Origin: Trichoderma breve
Taxonomy: Eukaryota > Ascomycota > Sordariomycetes > Hypocreales > Hypocreaceae
Assembly (NCBI RefSeq): GCF_028502605.1
Contig: NC_079232.1
Location: forward strand, 2,418,001 to 2,482,000
DNA: 64,000 bases
Reading direction: 5' to 3'
The position numbers and the translations under genes are program-made. Below, piece by piece: positions 48,474 through 60,839 of this stretch. The notes under the pieces were generated by a model, which was given only the letters and a program-made list of their open reading frames with translations, ran no database searches and was not told the DNA's origin. Each line of letters starts with the position of its first letter. The stretch's first letter is position 1.

Positions 48474-51400
48474 TCAAGCACTCACCAACTCCATCTTGAC
48501 GCCCCTCTTACCCGTCCTCTCGTCCTTATCATCATGGACTCTAACCACAACCTTTTGGAAAAGCTCTACTTTAACAGCCTTATCGCCCTTTGTCGTCAGC
48601 GTATACGTCTCAGCGTCATACTCGCTCTCAGGCTCAGGATCAGCCAAATCACGCAGCCGAATCAAACCCTCAATACCGAACCGCGGCACCAGGACCACGA
48701 ATCCGTTGCTGAAAATCTTCATGACAAAGGCCTCCTCCTCAGCAACCTTGCCCTTGAGAGCCTGACCGACGTAATAAGCAATGCTAGCTCGGCCGGCCAT
48801 CTGGGCGTTGCGATGGCGGACGTTGATGTTCTTGCACACTGCCTCGAGGCGACCACGGCTGCGGACAGAGGGATGAACAGCCTCGTAGCCGATAGCCGCG
48901 GCAAGTTGTCTATGCGCAAGAAGATCTGCATATCGACGAATGGGGGAAGTAAAGTGTGTGTAAATCTCAGATGCGAGACCGTAGTGGCGGAACTCGGGGT
49001 ATGACTGCGTTCCGGAACAGAAGTACTCGGCGCTCATCATGCACCGCGTGGCCATGATACGGACAAGCGTGTTGAAGAATGGATCCTTCTCATCGACACA
49101 CTTGTCCAGGGAGTCGGCCAACGCCTTGCTGGAGTCGGTGCGCAGCTCCAGCCCACGCTTGATACGCAGCTGATCGGCCAACTCGTCGAAATTGGTCTTA
49201 GGAGGGGCACCGTGGCGACGCAGAATAGCAGTTTGAGGAAACGCCTCGTAGATCTTGGCGGCAACACTGACGTTGGCGAACAACATGAACTCCTCTACAA
49301 GAGAGTTGGTGTCGAGAAGTTCCTTTGTCTTAACGTCAATGGGGTCCGAGGATTCTGACTCCATGTGCACCTTGATCTCAGGAGAAGACAGGCTCAGGGC
49401 ACCGGCATCCATACGCTTCTTCTTGAGCTTCTTTGACAGCATGAGCAGCATTCGCATGCCTTTTGTGAGGTCATCCTGCTGCGACTCATCGTCAATTCGA
49501 AGCTGTGCTTGTTCGTAGCTGAATGCCTCGCGAGACTTGATAACAGACTTTGTAAAACGGACGTTTACAACGTCAGCATTCTCATCAACTTCCCAAATGA
49601 CTGTAAACGCAAAACGCTCAACATAGGGTTTGAGAGAGCAGAGATCGGTGCCGAGCAGCATAGGAAGCATGTCTATGCGCTTGTCAACCAGGTAGACTGT
49701 GGTGCCACGAATGCTTGCTTCCGTGTCCATTGCATTTGCAGGCTTAACAAAGTGCGATACGTCCGCAATGTGGACGCCGACCTCGTAGTTACCGTTGGGT
49801 AATAGCCTGGCGTGAAGAGCATCATCGATATCTTGACAGCCGGGAGGATCAATACTGCAGATGAGAAGATCGCGAAGGTCCTCTCTATCTCTCCAGCCTG
49901 GATCCTCCTTGCTCTCGGGCACCCTCCAGTTATGGCCCTCTTTCGGGAGGCAGTCAAGCACCGTTTTGGGGAAAGGTCGGTACTGGACGTCCCATTCCAG
50001 GAGTAGTGCCTCTGTCTCGGCTGCCTTGGTCTCAAGCTCTCCCAAGGAGCGAACCAGATGTCCCACGGGATGTCTTGAGTCTCTGTCCCATGAATCAACA
50101 GTGACCAACAGTCTCTTGCCCAAGAGCTCAGAGACTTGACGAGTGCGGAGACGGATCTTGGGGATCTTCTTATCCATGGGGATGAGGAAGACGCTATCGA
50201 GTCTACGACCTTGTGATGGACCCTTGCTGGCCGTTGAGGGATCAATGTGACCGACGTACTGTCGCCAGTTGCGCTTCACCACGCCCACAACCTTGGCTGT
50301 TGGTTGCAGTTGGCCCTCCCCTGATGCCTTTTGTGTCCTCTTCACCTCCTCCTGAAGTGCCTTGCGCTCCTTGTCCGACACAAAATCTTGACGCTCTTCT
50401 GTGTCCGCATTTTCGTTCTTTGTGATTGTGTCCTCCTCAATGATCTTTGTTGATGGTGACTTCCATTGATCTTGTGGAAGAAGCTCGACGACGACAACAT
50501 CACCATCAATAGATCGGTTAATGTTCTCGCGGCCGAGGATAAGCAGAGGCTTCGGGAAAGCAGGCACCTTGATCGACCCTTCGAGGTAGTTATACGGCGA
50601 CACATTGAAGATTCCCTGATGCAGCAAGCCTGCCTTGACCCCCGTCATCATTCTTGAGGAGGTATAGTACTCTGGATAAAGGGGCTGCTGGGAAGCCTGC
50701 TTGAATCCACCTTGGGCTTGAGACTGTGACTCGGCAATCATGTCAAGCAGCCTGTCGCCATCTTCTAGTTCGCTGACGTAGTCCGCTAGCGAAGACGCGT
50801 GCAGGCCTTGCGCCTTCGCTTTCCTCAAATTATCCCGATCATCGCTCAGCATAACAACCGCCGGGATTTGTGCCGCCTTGGTTAAAGCCAGGTGCTCCCC
50901 ATACCACTTGACAGCCTGTCGAACTGCACGGTCATTTCTGTCATTGACAGTCTCATTGGCTTCGCGATTGATATACGTCTCTAGTCGGAACTCGTTAAAG
51001 AAAACGTAGAACCTCTTATCCTCGCTCTTTGTCAGTCCAACAAGGCGATTGTAGAGCGGCAATGAGCGGTTCTTAAGCTCCTCCAAGACAGTCTGCAAGA
51101 TGATAACGTCGTAAAACGATGAGCTCTGCTCAAACAAGTCCATGGCGTTTAGCAGCGCGTTTGTGTCTGGAACTAGGTAGTGGCCCTGAGGATACGACTT
51201 TGTACCAGCCGGTCTGGCCGACAGGACAAAGGGCAGAGCTATCATAAGCTGTTAGTCTCACTTCTCATCTTCATAACTTGAGATAGAAAGAAATAATTAC
51301 CTTCATTCACTGCATTTCTGGGTGCTTGGCTCAAGCACGCCCTGCACAGGTTCGATGAGCATGGGATGTCCGTTCTCAAATAGACCTCGCGGACAATCTT

Positions 51401-51496
51401 CTGGACCTTTCCACTCCGTGTCGACCTGACATAGACCTTGTTAGAGATGTTCTGAGCCAGTTGGTCAGACCCCTGAGGTCTCTTTAAGCTCGTCAT
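48474..51496 (-). CDS. DIS3: Exosome catalytic subunit Dis3/Rrp44
   Basis: Two exons, 51496-51301 and 51238-48474, giving 986 aa. Dis3 is the 3'-5' exoribonuclease and endonuclease of the RNA exosome. The N-terminal CR3 cysteines (Cys46, Cys51, Cys54 in CSSNLCRAC) keep the spacing of yeast Cys47/52/55. The PIN endonuclease domain follows with Asp90 in LVPDTNALL, a glutamate in LQTVLEELKNR, and acidic residues in MLSDDRDN. Cold-shock domains come next, then the RNB nuclease domain with CQDIDDALHARLL (Asp535, 537, 538) and YEVGVHIADVSHFV. An S1 domain lies at the end (VAEEEAFVMKIFSNGFVVLV). The intron (62 nt) has two nearby acceptors ten bases apart; only the distal one (51240-51239) keeps the frame. 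The start MTSLKRPQG is the family start. An in-frame ATG at 51547 is less likely. Confidence 0.96.
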
Positions 51497-51804
51497 GATG
51501 GCTGTCTCTTTGGGTGTTTTTTGGGTGTGAGTTTTCACTCCTGTCAAAAAAATGCTGATGTAAAGTGAGATGCAAAGGCGCTACGAATCTGGAAGTTCCT
51601 AGTGGGGTGCCTTATCGATATGTAAAAGAGCAAACCGCAAATTGTAAGGATAGAGAAGTTTGGCTATAACAAGACTTTTGCAATACTAAGTTTGAAAAGA
51701 AAATTATTCTATTATTTGCTGCTTCTAATAATTCTTGTTTTTCAATCTCTCGGTGTGTCAACAAAGATTCTATCCCGTCAAAACTCACTCAAGTGTGGTC
51801 GACA

Positions 51805-51839
51805 TCACGTGATTCTTGCTCGACGATAGTGTCACGTGA
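51805..51839. promoter_or_regulatory. Pair of TCACGTGA octamers upstream of DIS3
   Basis: Identical palindromes at 51805-51812 and 51832-51839, 27 bp apart and about 310-340 bp upstream of the DIS3 ATG. TCACGTGA is the classic bHLH site (Cbf1, Pho4 or SREBP-like proteins in fungi). Which factor binds is not shown. Confidence 0.55.
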
Positions 51840-54316
51840 GCCCTCATCTCATACTGCCTCTGAAACTCAAGGGACGTCAATCTTACAGCATCTCTATCAT
51901 GAACCATCAAGAAAAGATACCTTTCGAGTATACCAAGTAAATGAGTTCTATTCAATAGGGCTCTCAATTTACTTGCAAAAGTGCGTGCATCTGTGCCATG
52001 GTGCTTATCCATACAACACTATTAGCCCTGCTACCATACACGTGGAATAGCAGCCAACTCCGGATTCAATCATCATGGATAAACTAAAGTTCCAATCTTT
52101 TACCAGGTTGTGAGATATTCTACTTGCATTATCCGATATACGTCAATCTAACAATCTAGAATAGATATCCATCGCTTGTCAAGACGGCTCAAGGTGCAAG
52201 TGGCCAAGAATCGTCATGAATGCAACTTCAACTTCCAGCATGTCACCTACCTAAACATGTCACTTGCCACTTACCCTAGCCGGGCGAGCCCAACAAAAGG
52301 ACGCAAAGGTTATCAACGCAGCTCGGGGAAAAACTTGGCCCCGATGTTACCGAGCGTATGTTATCACTAAGCAGTGATTGCACCGCACCTCAGGAGGGAT
52401 CCTTCTGTCCATTGATGACCTCGTTTCTTGTACCCCCTCGGAGCAAAAATCACCTCGGAGAACTGGACCGTCTTGGACCTAGGTTGCTGCTTGTATGACT
52501 CTGGATTCCCCGAAATATGCCCTTTATCCACTGTTGGTCAAAAAAGAGCTCAATGTTGGTGAGACATGACATTTTTTCACCGCTCCAGGCCATATGTACT
52601 TCACCACTTGTCACCATGGCTGCAGGAGGCGACGCGTCGAGGCTCTGTAGCCATAAACAGGCCGTCGGCTCCATCTCTAGGAGTGTGTCCATGTTACTGC
52701 TATGGTAAACGGTGTCTGTATAGCCGATCCTTTTCGCATATCTCCGCCGCTCGTTGGGTCTTGCGGATACTACCATCTCTCGGTGTACAACATTTGGCTG
52801 GCAAGGATGACGCGCCATGTTCTTATCGAAAGGGAGTGGAAGCCGGATTATTGGGTTCGTATGTGTCCCCCTCCCATCCTCAGAGAACGAAGACCGGTGT
52901 GTGTTGGATACAACGTGCCTTGCAACCTTGTATTGTTGCTTCTGGTGATAGGTCTCTTCGCAGTCGTCATTTTCGTCTCATCTAGATCTGAACAAAGGTT
53001 GAAAGTCTGGTCCTCTGGTGTCAACTGCGAGCCACTAAACAGCAAGGAAGAGGCGTCGCCTCGCCTCGTACCCCCATGCTATGGGGGCAAGGGCATGTGC
53101 GTGCGTTTGACTTCGACTAGCAGAGCCAGATGACCATTTATTTCATGCACGCTTTCATCATGTAGGACCACAACGCAACACTCGCCGGCGTTCTCGACTA
53201 GTCCATTTCATTGCTGTGAATAATCCTATGTGGATCTGTAAAGTCTTGGAAACCAGTCTTGGTTTATACGGCAGAGTCGCAGAGCGTGTATCGCGACGTC
53301 AGTTGTGGCGCCCTGATTTGATAGCCAGCGCCGGATTGAGTGAAACTAAAGGCAGGTAAGCGCCTGTGGTCTGGTCCCTGGCAAATGAATTTTGCATGAG
53401 CGGGTAACAAGAATAGATCCCGTGCTCTATGTACAGTCTAAACGGCCCCAATTGTCATATGGAAGGGCTGCGGGCGCTGATCACCAAAGCCCTCTTTTTG
53501 CCTTCTCCGGCCAAAACCCCAAGGGGTACAAAGATGATGGAAGGGTTCCAAAGTCGTGTCTCTGAGCCCAATAGTACGGGTCTTTCGGATTGGATCCCCG
53601 TCACTGCTTGTCAACCATGGGCTGTATGGACATATTCGTCTCATAGTGGGGGCAGCATAGACATGATCCCACTGCCAGTACTTCGTACAGCTCGACATGT
53701 GCCAAGGCAGCAGGCTATCCTGTTCTGCTGGCCTCGAAATGCATGCTAGCTGGCTTCGCAGCCAATAACAAAGGCCACAACGGCCACTGGCGCGAGAAGC
53801 TAGAAGAGGAGGACACCTTGCCTCGCAAGAGATCAACAGCTTGCCCCTCTCGGGGCGTTAAAAGCTGGAAAGCTGGCCGGCAGACTTACACTGGGTAACC
53901 TCTGAGATGCATCCTTGCCTTGGCAACCGACCTGTTGACCCGCAGTCACATGGCTAGATGCGCTGCCTGATGTGGGCTCGATCAACGCTATTCTTTCAAG
54001 TTGAGAGTCTCGTGAGAAGATGGGGTAGCATCGCGAAAAATGCAAATGATGCCAGAAAGAACAAGGATGTTTAAACCCGCAGCTGTAAGTGCAGTGGTCA
54101 GATGTTAGCCCTCAACACTATTTGCCGGTGTGGAGATGAAGGGGAAAAAAGATCCAAGGTTGCAGACTACAGGCTTCGTACATACCTGCAAGCAAGGCTT
54201 TCCACTTCTGATTTGTATGCCTTACTTTAAGTAAACTGTTGTAATAGCATGACCAGCATCCAAGATAATTACGTAGCCGCTATCCACAGGATAATGTGAT
54301 TGATAACGAGAATTCA

Positions 54317-54335
54317 TGCATTGCATTGCATTGCA
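54317..54335. repeat. TTGCA pentamer tract
   Basis: Almost four tandem copies of a TTGCA pentamer in non-coding DNA. Confidence 0.7.
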
Positions 54336-57300
54336 GGGTATGGTGACGCTAATTTGCAGCTCCTCTGTTGTAGGCCATTAACAGAGCTGGCTTTCTCAGC
54401 CGTCATACCCCGACAATCATGTCTTATCGTCTAATTCGATTCTTACCCTTTCTCTACACATGACTCTCGAACATCATCATGTTCTATCAATTATAGCGAG
54501 CAAGTGGGGTTACGAGTTCCAAATTTGCACGTTCCTACCGTGCCGGTACGATGACGTCCCAGAAGATGGCTGTCCATGATAGTAGACTGCTTGAGAAAAA
54601 CCCCTTGCCGGCAAGGTCTCCATTAACGCCTCCAGTTCCTGAACAGGAATTTAGCAGACAAGCATTGGCTGTCAAGGAGACGAATAGTGGCAGGGCTTGT
54701 GCAACGACAAGGGCAATGCTTCACAGATCATGACGCTAGAATGTTAGTGGCAGGAAAGAAGCCAGAAAAGCAATGAAAGAGAAGGGGGGTTTAAAACAGG
54801 GTGGAAAATAAAAAGAAAAAACCTCCGGTGCCAGACTGGCACCATCCATCTCCTTAGGGGCCTCCTGAGGTGACGATCTGGAGGTGTCGGCAATCGCAAA
54901 ATGGGATTTGCGTTGGTGTGTGTGTCACTAGATAGATCCGCAGTGTTACCCCTGGCTTCCTGGGAAAGGAGTGTTGGTGGTGTCTATGAGGTACACAAGC
55001 CCATTCACAAGGGGAGGGGGCTGGTACGAGAAATCTCGAGCTAGTGCTACTTTGCTGCCACGGGTTGCGAGGTGAAAAGAGGTGCATGTGCTCGTGAGAT
55101 TCATGTCATGATTGCTTCGGTGCGATGTGGGGTGGCATATCCTAACATCCTTGGCTGCATCCATCTGCATGGCCTTTCACTGTCCTACCTTTGCATGCAT
55201 GCTGAGAGTAACCGCACCGGGTAAAGATATGAGCCGACGAGAACATGTATATTCCCACGTCCTCGACAGAGTCGATGGGACTCTGATATGCGGGTTCCCC
55301 TGACTCGGTCAACCTGGGTTTGGAGTGCGGCAGTAAAGATGATGCATGGTGCCGAGACCCTGCAAACGCGCGATACATTTTGACTGCTCGAATCTAGTTT
55401 CGTGTGTAGGCCGTGAGTATGGCGCATCGTTAATCTAGCGCACGAGGCATGGGACAGGGGCATGGTCCATGGCGCATTCAAGCAAGATTCAAAGACCTCA
55501 GAAGACACCAGGAACCCACCACCATGGGCTGGTCGGTGTGTAATGCAATATGGCCTTTGAAGTATTCAAATACATTTACCTGTACAGGCAATCTTGAGCT
55601 CACTTGGCTCATGGCTTTGGTGAAAGCACCAACTGGAAAAACGAAATGTGCCTCTCATGGATGAATTCGACGACAAGCTGGTAACGAAGAAAGAGCTTTT
55701 CGCCTTTCGCCAGGATTAAATCTGTGGGTATTTCGTACGAGCGGTTCCCGGCAGTAAATCCTTGAAATAAACTCTGCAGAAGTAGGCACGGAAAACAGAA
55801 CTTGCTAAAGGCCAACAGCTCCATGAGTCTCCATGACTCATTACCTAGTAGGTATACGAGTGTTGGAGTGCGTTGCGTCGAACGTCCATATCGCAGGCCG
55901 CGAGTATACCGGACACCTCCGCGGCAGCTTGGTCTCCAGCCCTGGATGCAAGAAGCGCTGCTCGCACCATCATAGCAGATATAGTGGCCGTTGGAGCGAC
56001 GCTAGAGCCGGCGGGAAGATGCTGGTGGTGGTGGGGCACTGGAATGGAGTCGTTTTCGTTGCAAAGAACTGATGAGGTGAGGAGTGGATTTGCCTAGCGT
56101 TGAACTAGACCCCGTATCTAACAATCGCTGCCAATACCACTTCAGGTATGTACGAGCTGCCACCCCCGTCTAACGCGGTTGCAAGGTCAAGATCGCACTT
56201 GTCCTGTAGTCGTAATAGACGCTATTCCGGCAGAGGTGGAGAACACATTGGGTTGTGGATTATCAGCAGACGACTTCGGCTCCGCAGATATCGTTCTTGT
56301 GGCAGCGGCGGAGTAATCTTTGAGAACGGAGCATATCATCCGCAGGGGGAGACATGTAGGAGTCCAGGTGGAAGTTTTGCCAGGCTATGGACAGACATAT
56401 GTACAGTATGCATAGTACTCGTGGTAGCAGCATCCACAAAACTGTTCAAGGGGAAGAGTCTAATCGGTTGCTGATCCCACTGGACATGGAATCGAATAAG
56501 GCAAGAGGCCAGAGAGTAGGCGAAAGGGCGTTATAGCGTGGCGGATACCGGGTTGCGGGTATCTGTGCGATGCACGCCCAGAATGCTGCTCTTCTAGGGA
56601 GGGTGGTAGAAGCTGTGGTAGGTGCTGAAAGGAACAGGCGTCCCAAGGAATGCCAGCCATCATGGGGCTACCGTTGCGGGGGACGAGCAGTTCCGATGCT
56701 GTTGGTCAGGCTGTGTGAGACGGCCCATGGGAGGGCTTTTTTGGCCTGTCTGGGGTCAGCGCGATCGAATCGTTCCCGCACCACACACTCAGAGCAGAGG
56801 TGCCCACGCAAGGCCGCCACCCTTGCAGCCATGACCCTGGCCTGGTCCCCATGTTTGTGTGATCACCTTGTGAACACCTGGGGCCAGTGATAGAGCGGCG
56901 CGCGTCTTAGCGTTGACCTAGTGCTGCCGTGTTGCGTAGACGCCAAAGTTGTAGCACATTGGCATTGTCGTGCAGTGCTACCGACTATGGCGTCCTATTG
57001 CTGCCACTCGTACATAGATTTCGAGATTGGCCGAGCCTGGCAAGCGCCGCCTGGTGCGACTCGGGTCGGGAGAGGATCTCGACACGCATCTGCTGCCTAT
57101 TCAATATTTCCCGCCTCTTGTTGAGTGAGGCATCGGTCTGGATTGTTGAGAAAGGCTTGGGTCAGCTTCCTATCGGCCGCCGCTAACACCATTAGGCCTT
57201 TACAGCCGTGATCGGTTTGCTGGACAGGGTAGACGGGAGAGCTGAAAGAGGGGGTGGCCAGACCATTGGGGCTGAAGCGCGCAAGAACAGAGACGACGAC

Positions 57301-57491
57301 TGGGCGTTTCGATTGTTCTGAGGCATTTGTTGGTGGATCCTCTCCTGTTGATCAACTCTGTTTAGGCACTACCATGCGTATCGTTCGTTTCGGTACGGGC
57401 GAGTTCTGCTTCCTGTTGCCCTGTTCTGGAAGCCTGGATTCGCGGCGCAAACTCTAATCCACGGGCGCAATAGTGGTTCTGGGGATGGTCT

Positions 57492-57526
57492 GGCATGGCT
57501 GTAGCATGGCATGGCTATGGCATGGC
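57492..57526. repeat. GCATGGC short repeats
   Basis: Four copies of GCATGGC (57493-57499, 57504-57510, 57509-57515, 57520-57526), two overlapping. Non-coding. Confidence 0.65.
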
Positions 57527-57718
57527 AGCCTGGGGTCGCGTCGTGGCGCTGGAATTGCTCGAAGCTTGTTATTGACAGAACGCCATCCAGAGACAACAAT
57601 CCCAACAACATGGCATGTCGCGATAGACAATAAGAGATGGTGTTCTCCATCCAAGGTACCGTTCCTTGGGAATCTGCCCACTGGCGGAAGCGCCTGCCAG
57701 CCCTGGGCCAATCCTGGC

Positions 57719-57760
57719 TTGCACTTGCACTTACTTGCACTTGCACTTACTTGCACTTGC
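57719..57760. repeat. 16-bp tandem repeat (TTGCACTTGCACTTAC)
   Basis: Two perfect 16-bp units (57719-57734, 57735-57750) followed by ten bases of a third. Each unit itself contains TTGCAC twice. No interruption or coding use seen. Confidence 0.8.
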
Positions 57761-60700
57761 AAGAGGAGGCCTGCCGATCGAGTTGCGGAAGGCGCTCAAG
57801 GCCCTACGGCGTGTGCTACAGTCGCACTACCTCTAGGTACAGGCAGGATCCTTGAAGTATGAGTACCAGCGTAGGACCTTAGCTCGCTTCGTATATCGCT
57901 CTTCAAATCCAAGTTACCGTAGTACTGGTACCCATGCCAGCCTCGGGATGCCGTCTTGTTACACGTGCGATCGAATTTAAGCACCGGCTTATTCGGGCAG
58001 ACCTTGTCAGCGGTGATGACGGCATCAGCACTCAAGGGATCCAGCATACGGATACTAACGATTATATCAGCCTTTAGTAGCAAAAACGAGGCCTGCTCGT
58101 GCTCGCGGAATGCAAATGCAAGCATCTATCACAGGCCCCTCCTTTTTTTTTTTTTTTCTCTCGAGGCATACGACTATGGCTATATCAAATATCACATCAC
58201 CATGTAGCACGAGGTGGCCATTGCTCGAACGAGGCAGCGAATCAGACGAGACATCCTCAATGTAGGTCCCTGGTATCGACTAAGCCATGCACGTACAGTA
58301 CGTGTACTACTGCACCTGTGAATGGGGGTCTGCCTTTGGCTCTGGCTTGTTAACAACATCTGACTTTTGTTATTTGATTCGAATCGATTCATGTCTCGGT
58401 TTACATGTACTTTTAGAGAAGCCACAAGCAACAAAGGCGACAAGCCAGCGTCCGGAAGTGGCGTCTTCATGGCCCGGAAAGAAGCTGAGATGGAGATTAC
58501 GAAGAAGATTACCGCTGCATCATTATCCAACTCGGCCGTAAGACATTGGATAGTAAGACGTGAGCCTGTCGGGGAAAAGACGTGATGGGGAGGCACATGG
58601 TCGAGGTCCAGGTTCAGGTAGACCCAACGCATGAGATACTTGGGAGTACCTGCCGGCTTCCCCTCCATCCCGCCCGTCCTCGTAGGTCCCTTCCCTCCAT
58701 TCAGCCAAAAGCGAGGCCCCACCTCCAGGCCAACTCTATCCGGCCGCATGGCCAATGCGGATGTTGGTGAAAGCAGCGCCATGCAGGAGCCACGTATGAG
58801 CCAATGGGGAGGCGGCATCGAGCCAATTTATTGCCCAATACTGACTAGCCGGACAGGAAACTGACTGTTGCTTCCGACGGGCTGCGACCCAGAACGCCGA
58901 GATGACGTCGTTGGCCCAGCTAGCGGCACCGACATGCCAGCCAATGCTGTGACGGCCAAATCATGCAGCAGCTGGTTAGGACTGGGCCATGCAGGAGATG
59001 TACATAGACGATAACTGGAAACTGGTAAGTACGCGCAAACTGATTCACATCTGGCATGAACTCAAGGGGCAACTTGGGCCCGATTTGCCACGAAGTATGT
59101 CTGAGGCCAAGTCTAACTAATTTTTTTTCTTCATCACGCATGACCGATGACTCCATGGACTTTCTCACAACACGGCCATCAGCTTTCGAAAATAGAACCG
59201 CGCGGTCCATAATAACGTCAGGCCGGGCGCAGACCAACACGAGCTAGGAATGACTGATCACTTCGATGCATGGAGGCGCACGGACGCACCCGGGGTGGCC
59301 ATAGCGTTCGCCGCTGCTCTGCTCCGTACGATACATGTTCCTTGTCATGTCTTCCCTTGTCTTTCTTGTCCACCTCGACTTGCTCCAGAGCTAGCCTCTA
59401 TGCGATGCAACTTCGGACCTGGGCCTGGCCGGTCACTTGTGTTGTAGTTTTTGTCGCAGCTTTTGATCCTCTTGCGATGTTGCTGCTCTGCTTCTTCTTC
59501 TTTTCCATTTCAGCATCCCCCCTTTTTCGGGCCAAGACATGACCCATGCCCCGTTCAAGTGTTGGTCCTTAGCTGAGCTTGGCTTTACTTGCTTTGCTTT
59601 GCTATGCTTTGCTAGCTCTCCTAGCCCTCAACGCGGTCACTGTCTAGGACCGAGCTGCTGCGACTCTGCACGCGCGCACGCATCAACTAAAATAAGCGAC
59701 GCGCAGACTGGATAGACCACTAGTGTCGGTTTTTGAACGTGGCGGCTGTCGTATCAAGGCAGAGGCCGGGAATCTATTTGGGCAGGTAAAACACAGGGCC
59801 AAACTCACTTAGATTAATAAATCCCATGAGCAGAAGCAAAGCGGGCAGAGAGGCTGACCTGAAGGATCAATCAACGGAAGCTGCAGTTCCCAACAAGGCA
59901 CTATTGCCGAGTGCCATGGCGAGCCAGCAGGGGTGTTTTGGAGCCCCGGGTTCGAGGGCATTGCTTGCATATCTGGAGTGAGTTCATTGACTGCACGCCT
60001 TACGGAGAACAGGGCAGCGGTTGGCCGAACCAGCGGAGGCTAACGGGGGTATTGATGGATTATCAATATTTGATGCGCCTTATCAGCTTATACTTGCACA
60101 CGGCTATTGTCTCTTTGTGTCTGCTGTAGCGAACCTTACGGTATATTCCAGGTTGTAACATGGAATCCATACCGGCTTATTACTGTATTACCTGCCTTGG
60201 GTACTACCTTACCAGAATTTGATACTATACTTGGGGGCGGAAGTAATACTGTGCAAGTATGTTGCTACTAATAGCACCTTTCAAACAGTATTCTATCTCG
60301 GGAATATCAGCTTTCCAAACAGCAGGGTATTTTTGCTGCGGACGGACGACGACGACTCTTCCTCGCACGCTTGCATGTCGTATAAGTGGTACTCGTATGT
60401 ACTAGCAGCTCACGATGGCGAGCTGCAGGGATGCTCCTCTTTGATGCTACTGGTACCGACGAATCCCAAACCCGTGCTTGGATGCTACTGACTCTGCGCA
60501 CGGCTGAGCTGCAGCAAAACCCCGGCTCGTCAGAAATAACCGGGACGCTCATCTTGCCATCTTTCCATCTAGCCATGATTCATTGCTAGACTACTCGTAC
60601 ATAAGTCGGTATATTATCCTCGTCTTTTCAGCCGTTGTGCTGCATCTGTGCTGTCATTCCGCCCTTTTAGCATCCATCCATCCATCCAACCATTGATCTG

Positions 60701-60839
60701 AGCCACAGGTACCGCTAGCATCGCACAAGCGCCACTTGCAGTACCCCGTACCTGCGAGTACTTGGCATCTACCTGGACCAAGTTGCGTCCATGCTCTGCT
60801 GAACCGGGTTGCCTTGCCTCAAACTTCATCCTCCCTTGC

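Noticed and set aside
58192..58818. 208-codon frame in the second desert, minus strand
   Set aside because: No conserved segment, no codon bias like the real genes here, and no splice extension. Could be chance; kept out of the gene list.
59930..59975. Possible tRNA B-box (GGGTTCGAGGG)
   Set aside because: No A-box at the right distance and no cloverleaf.
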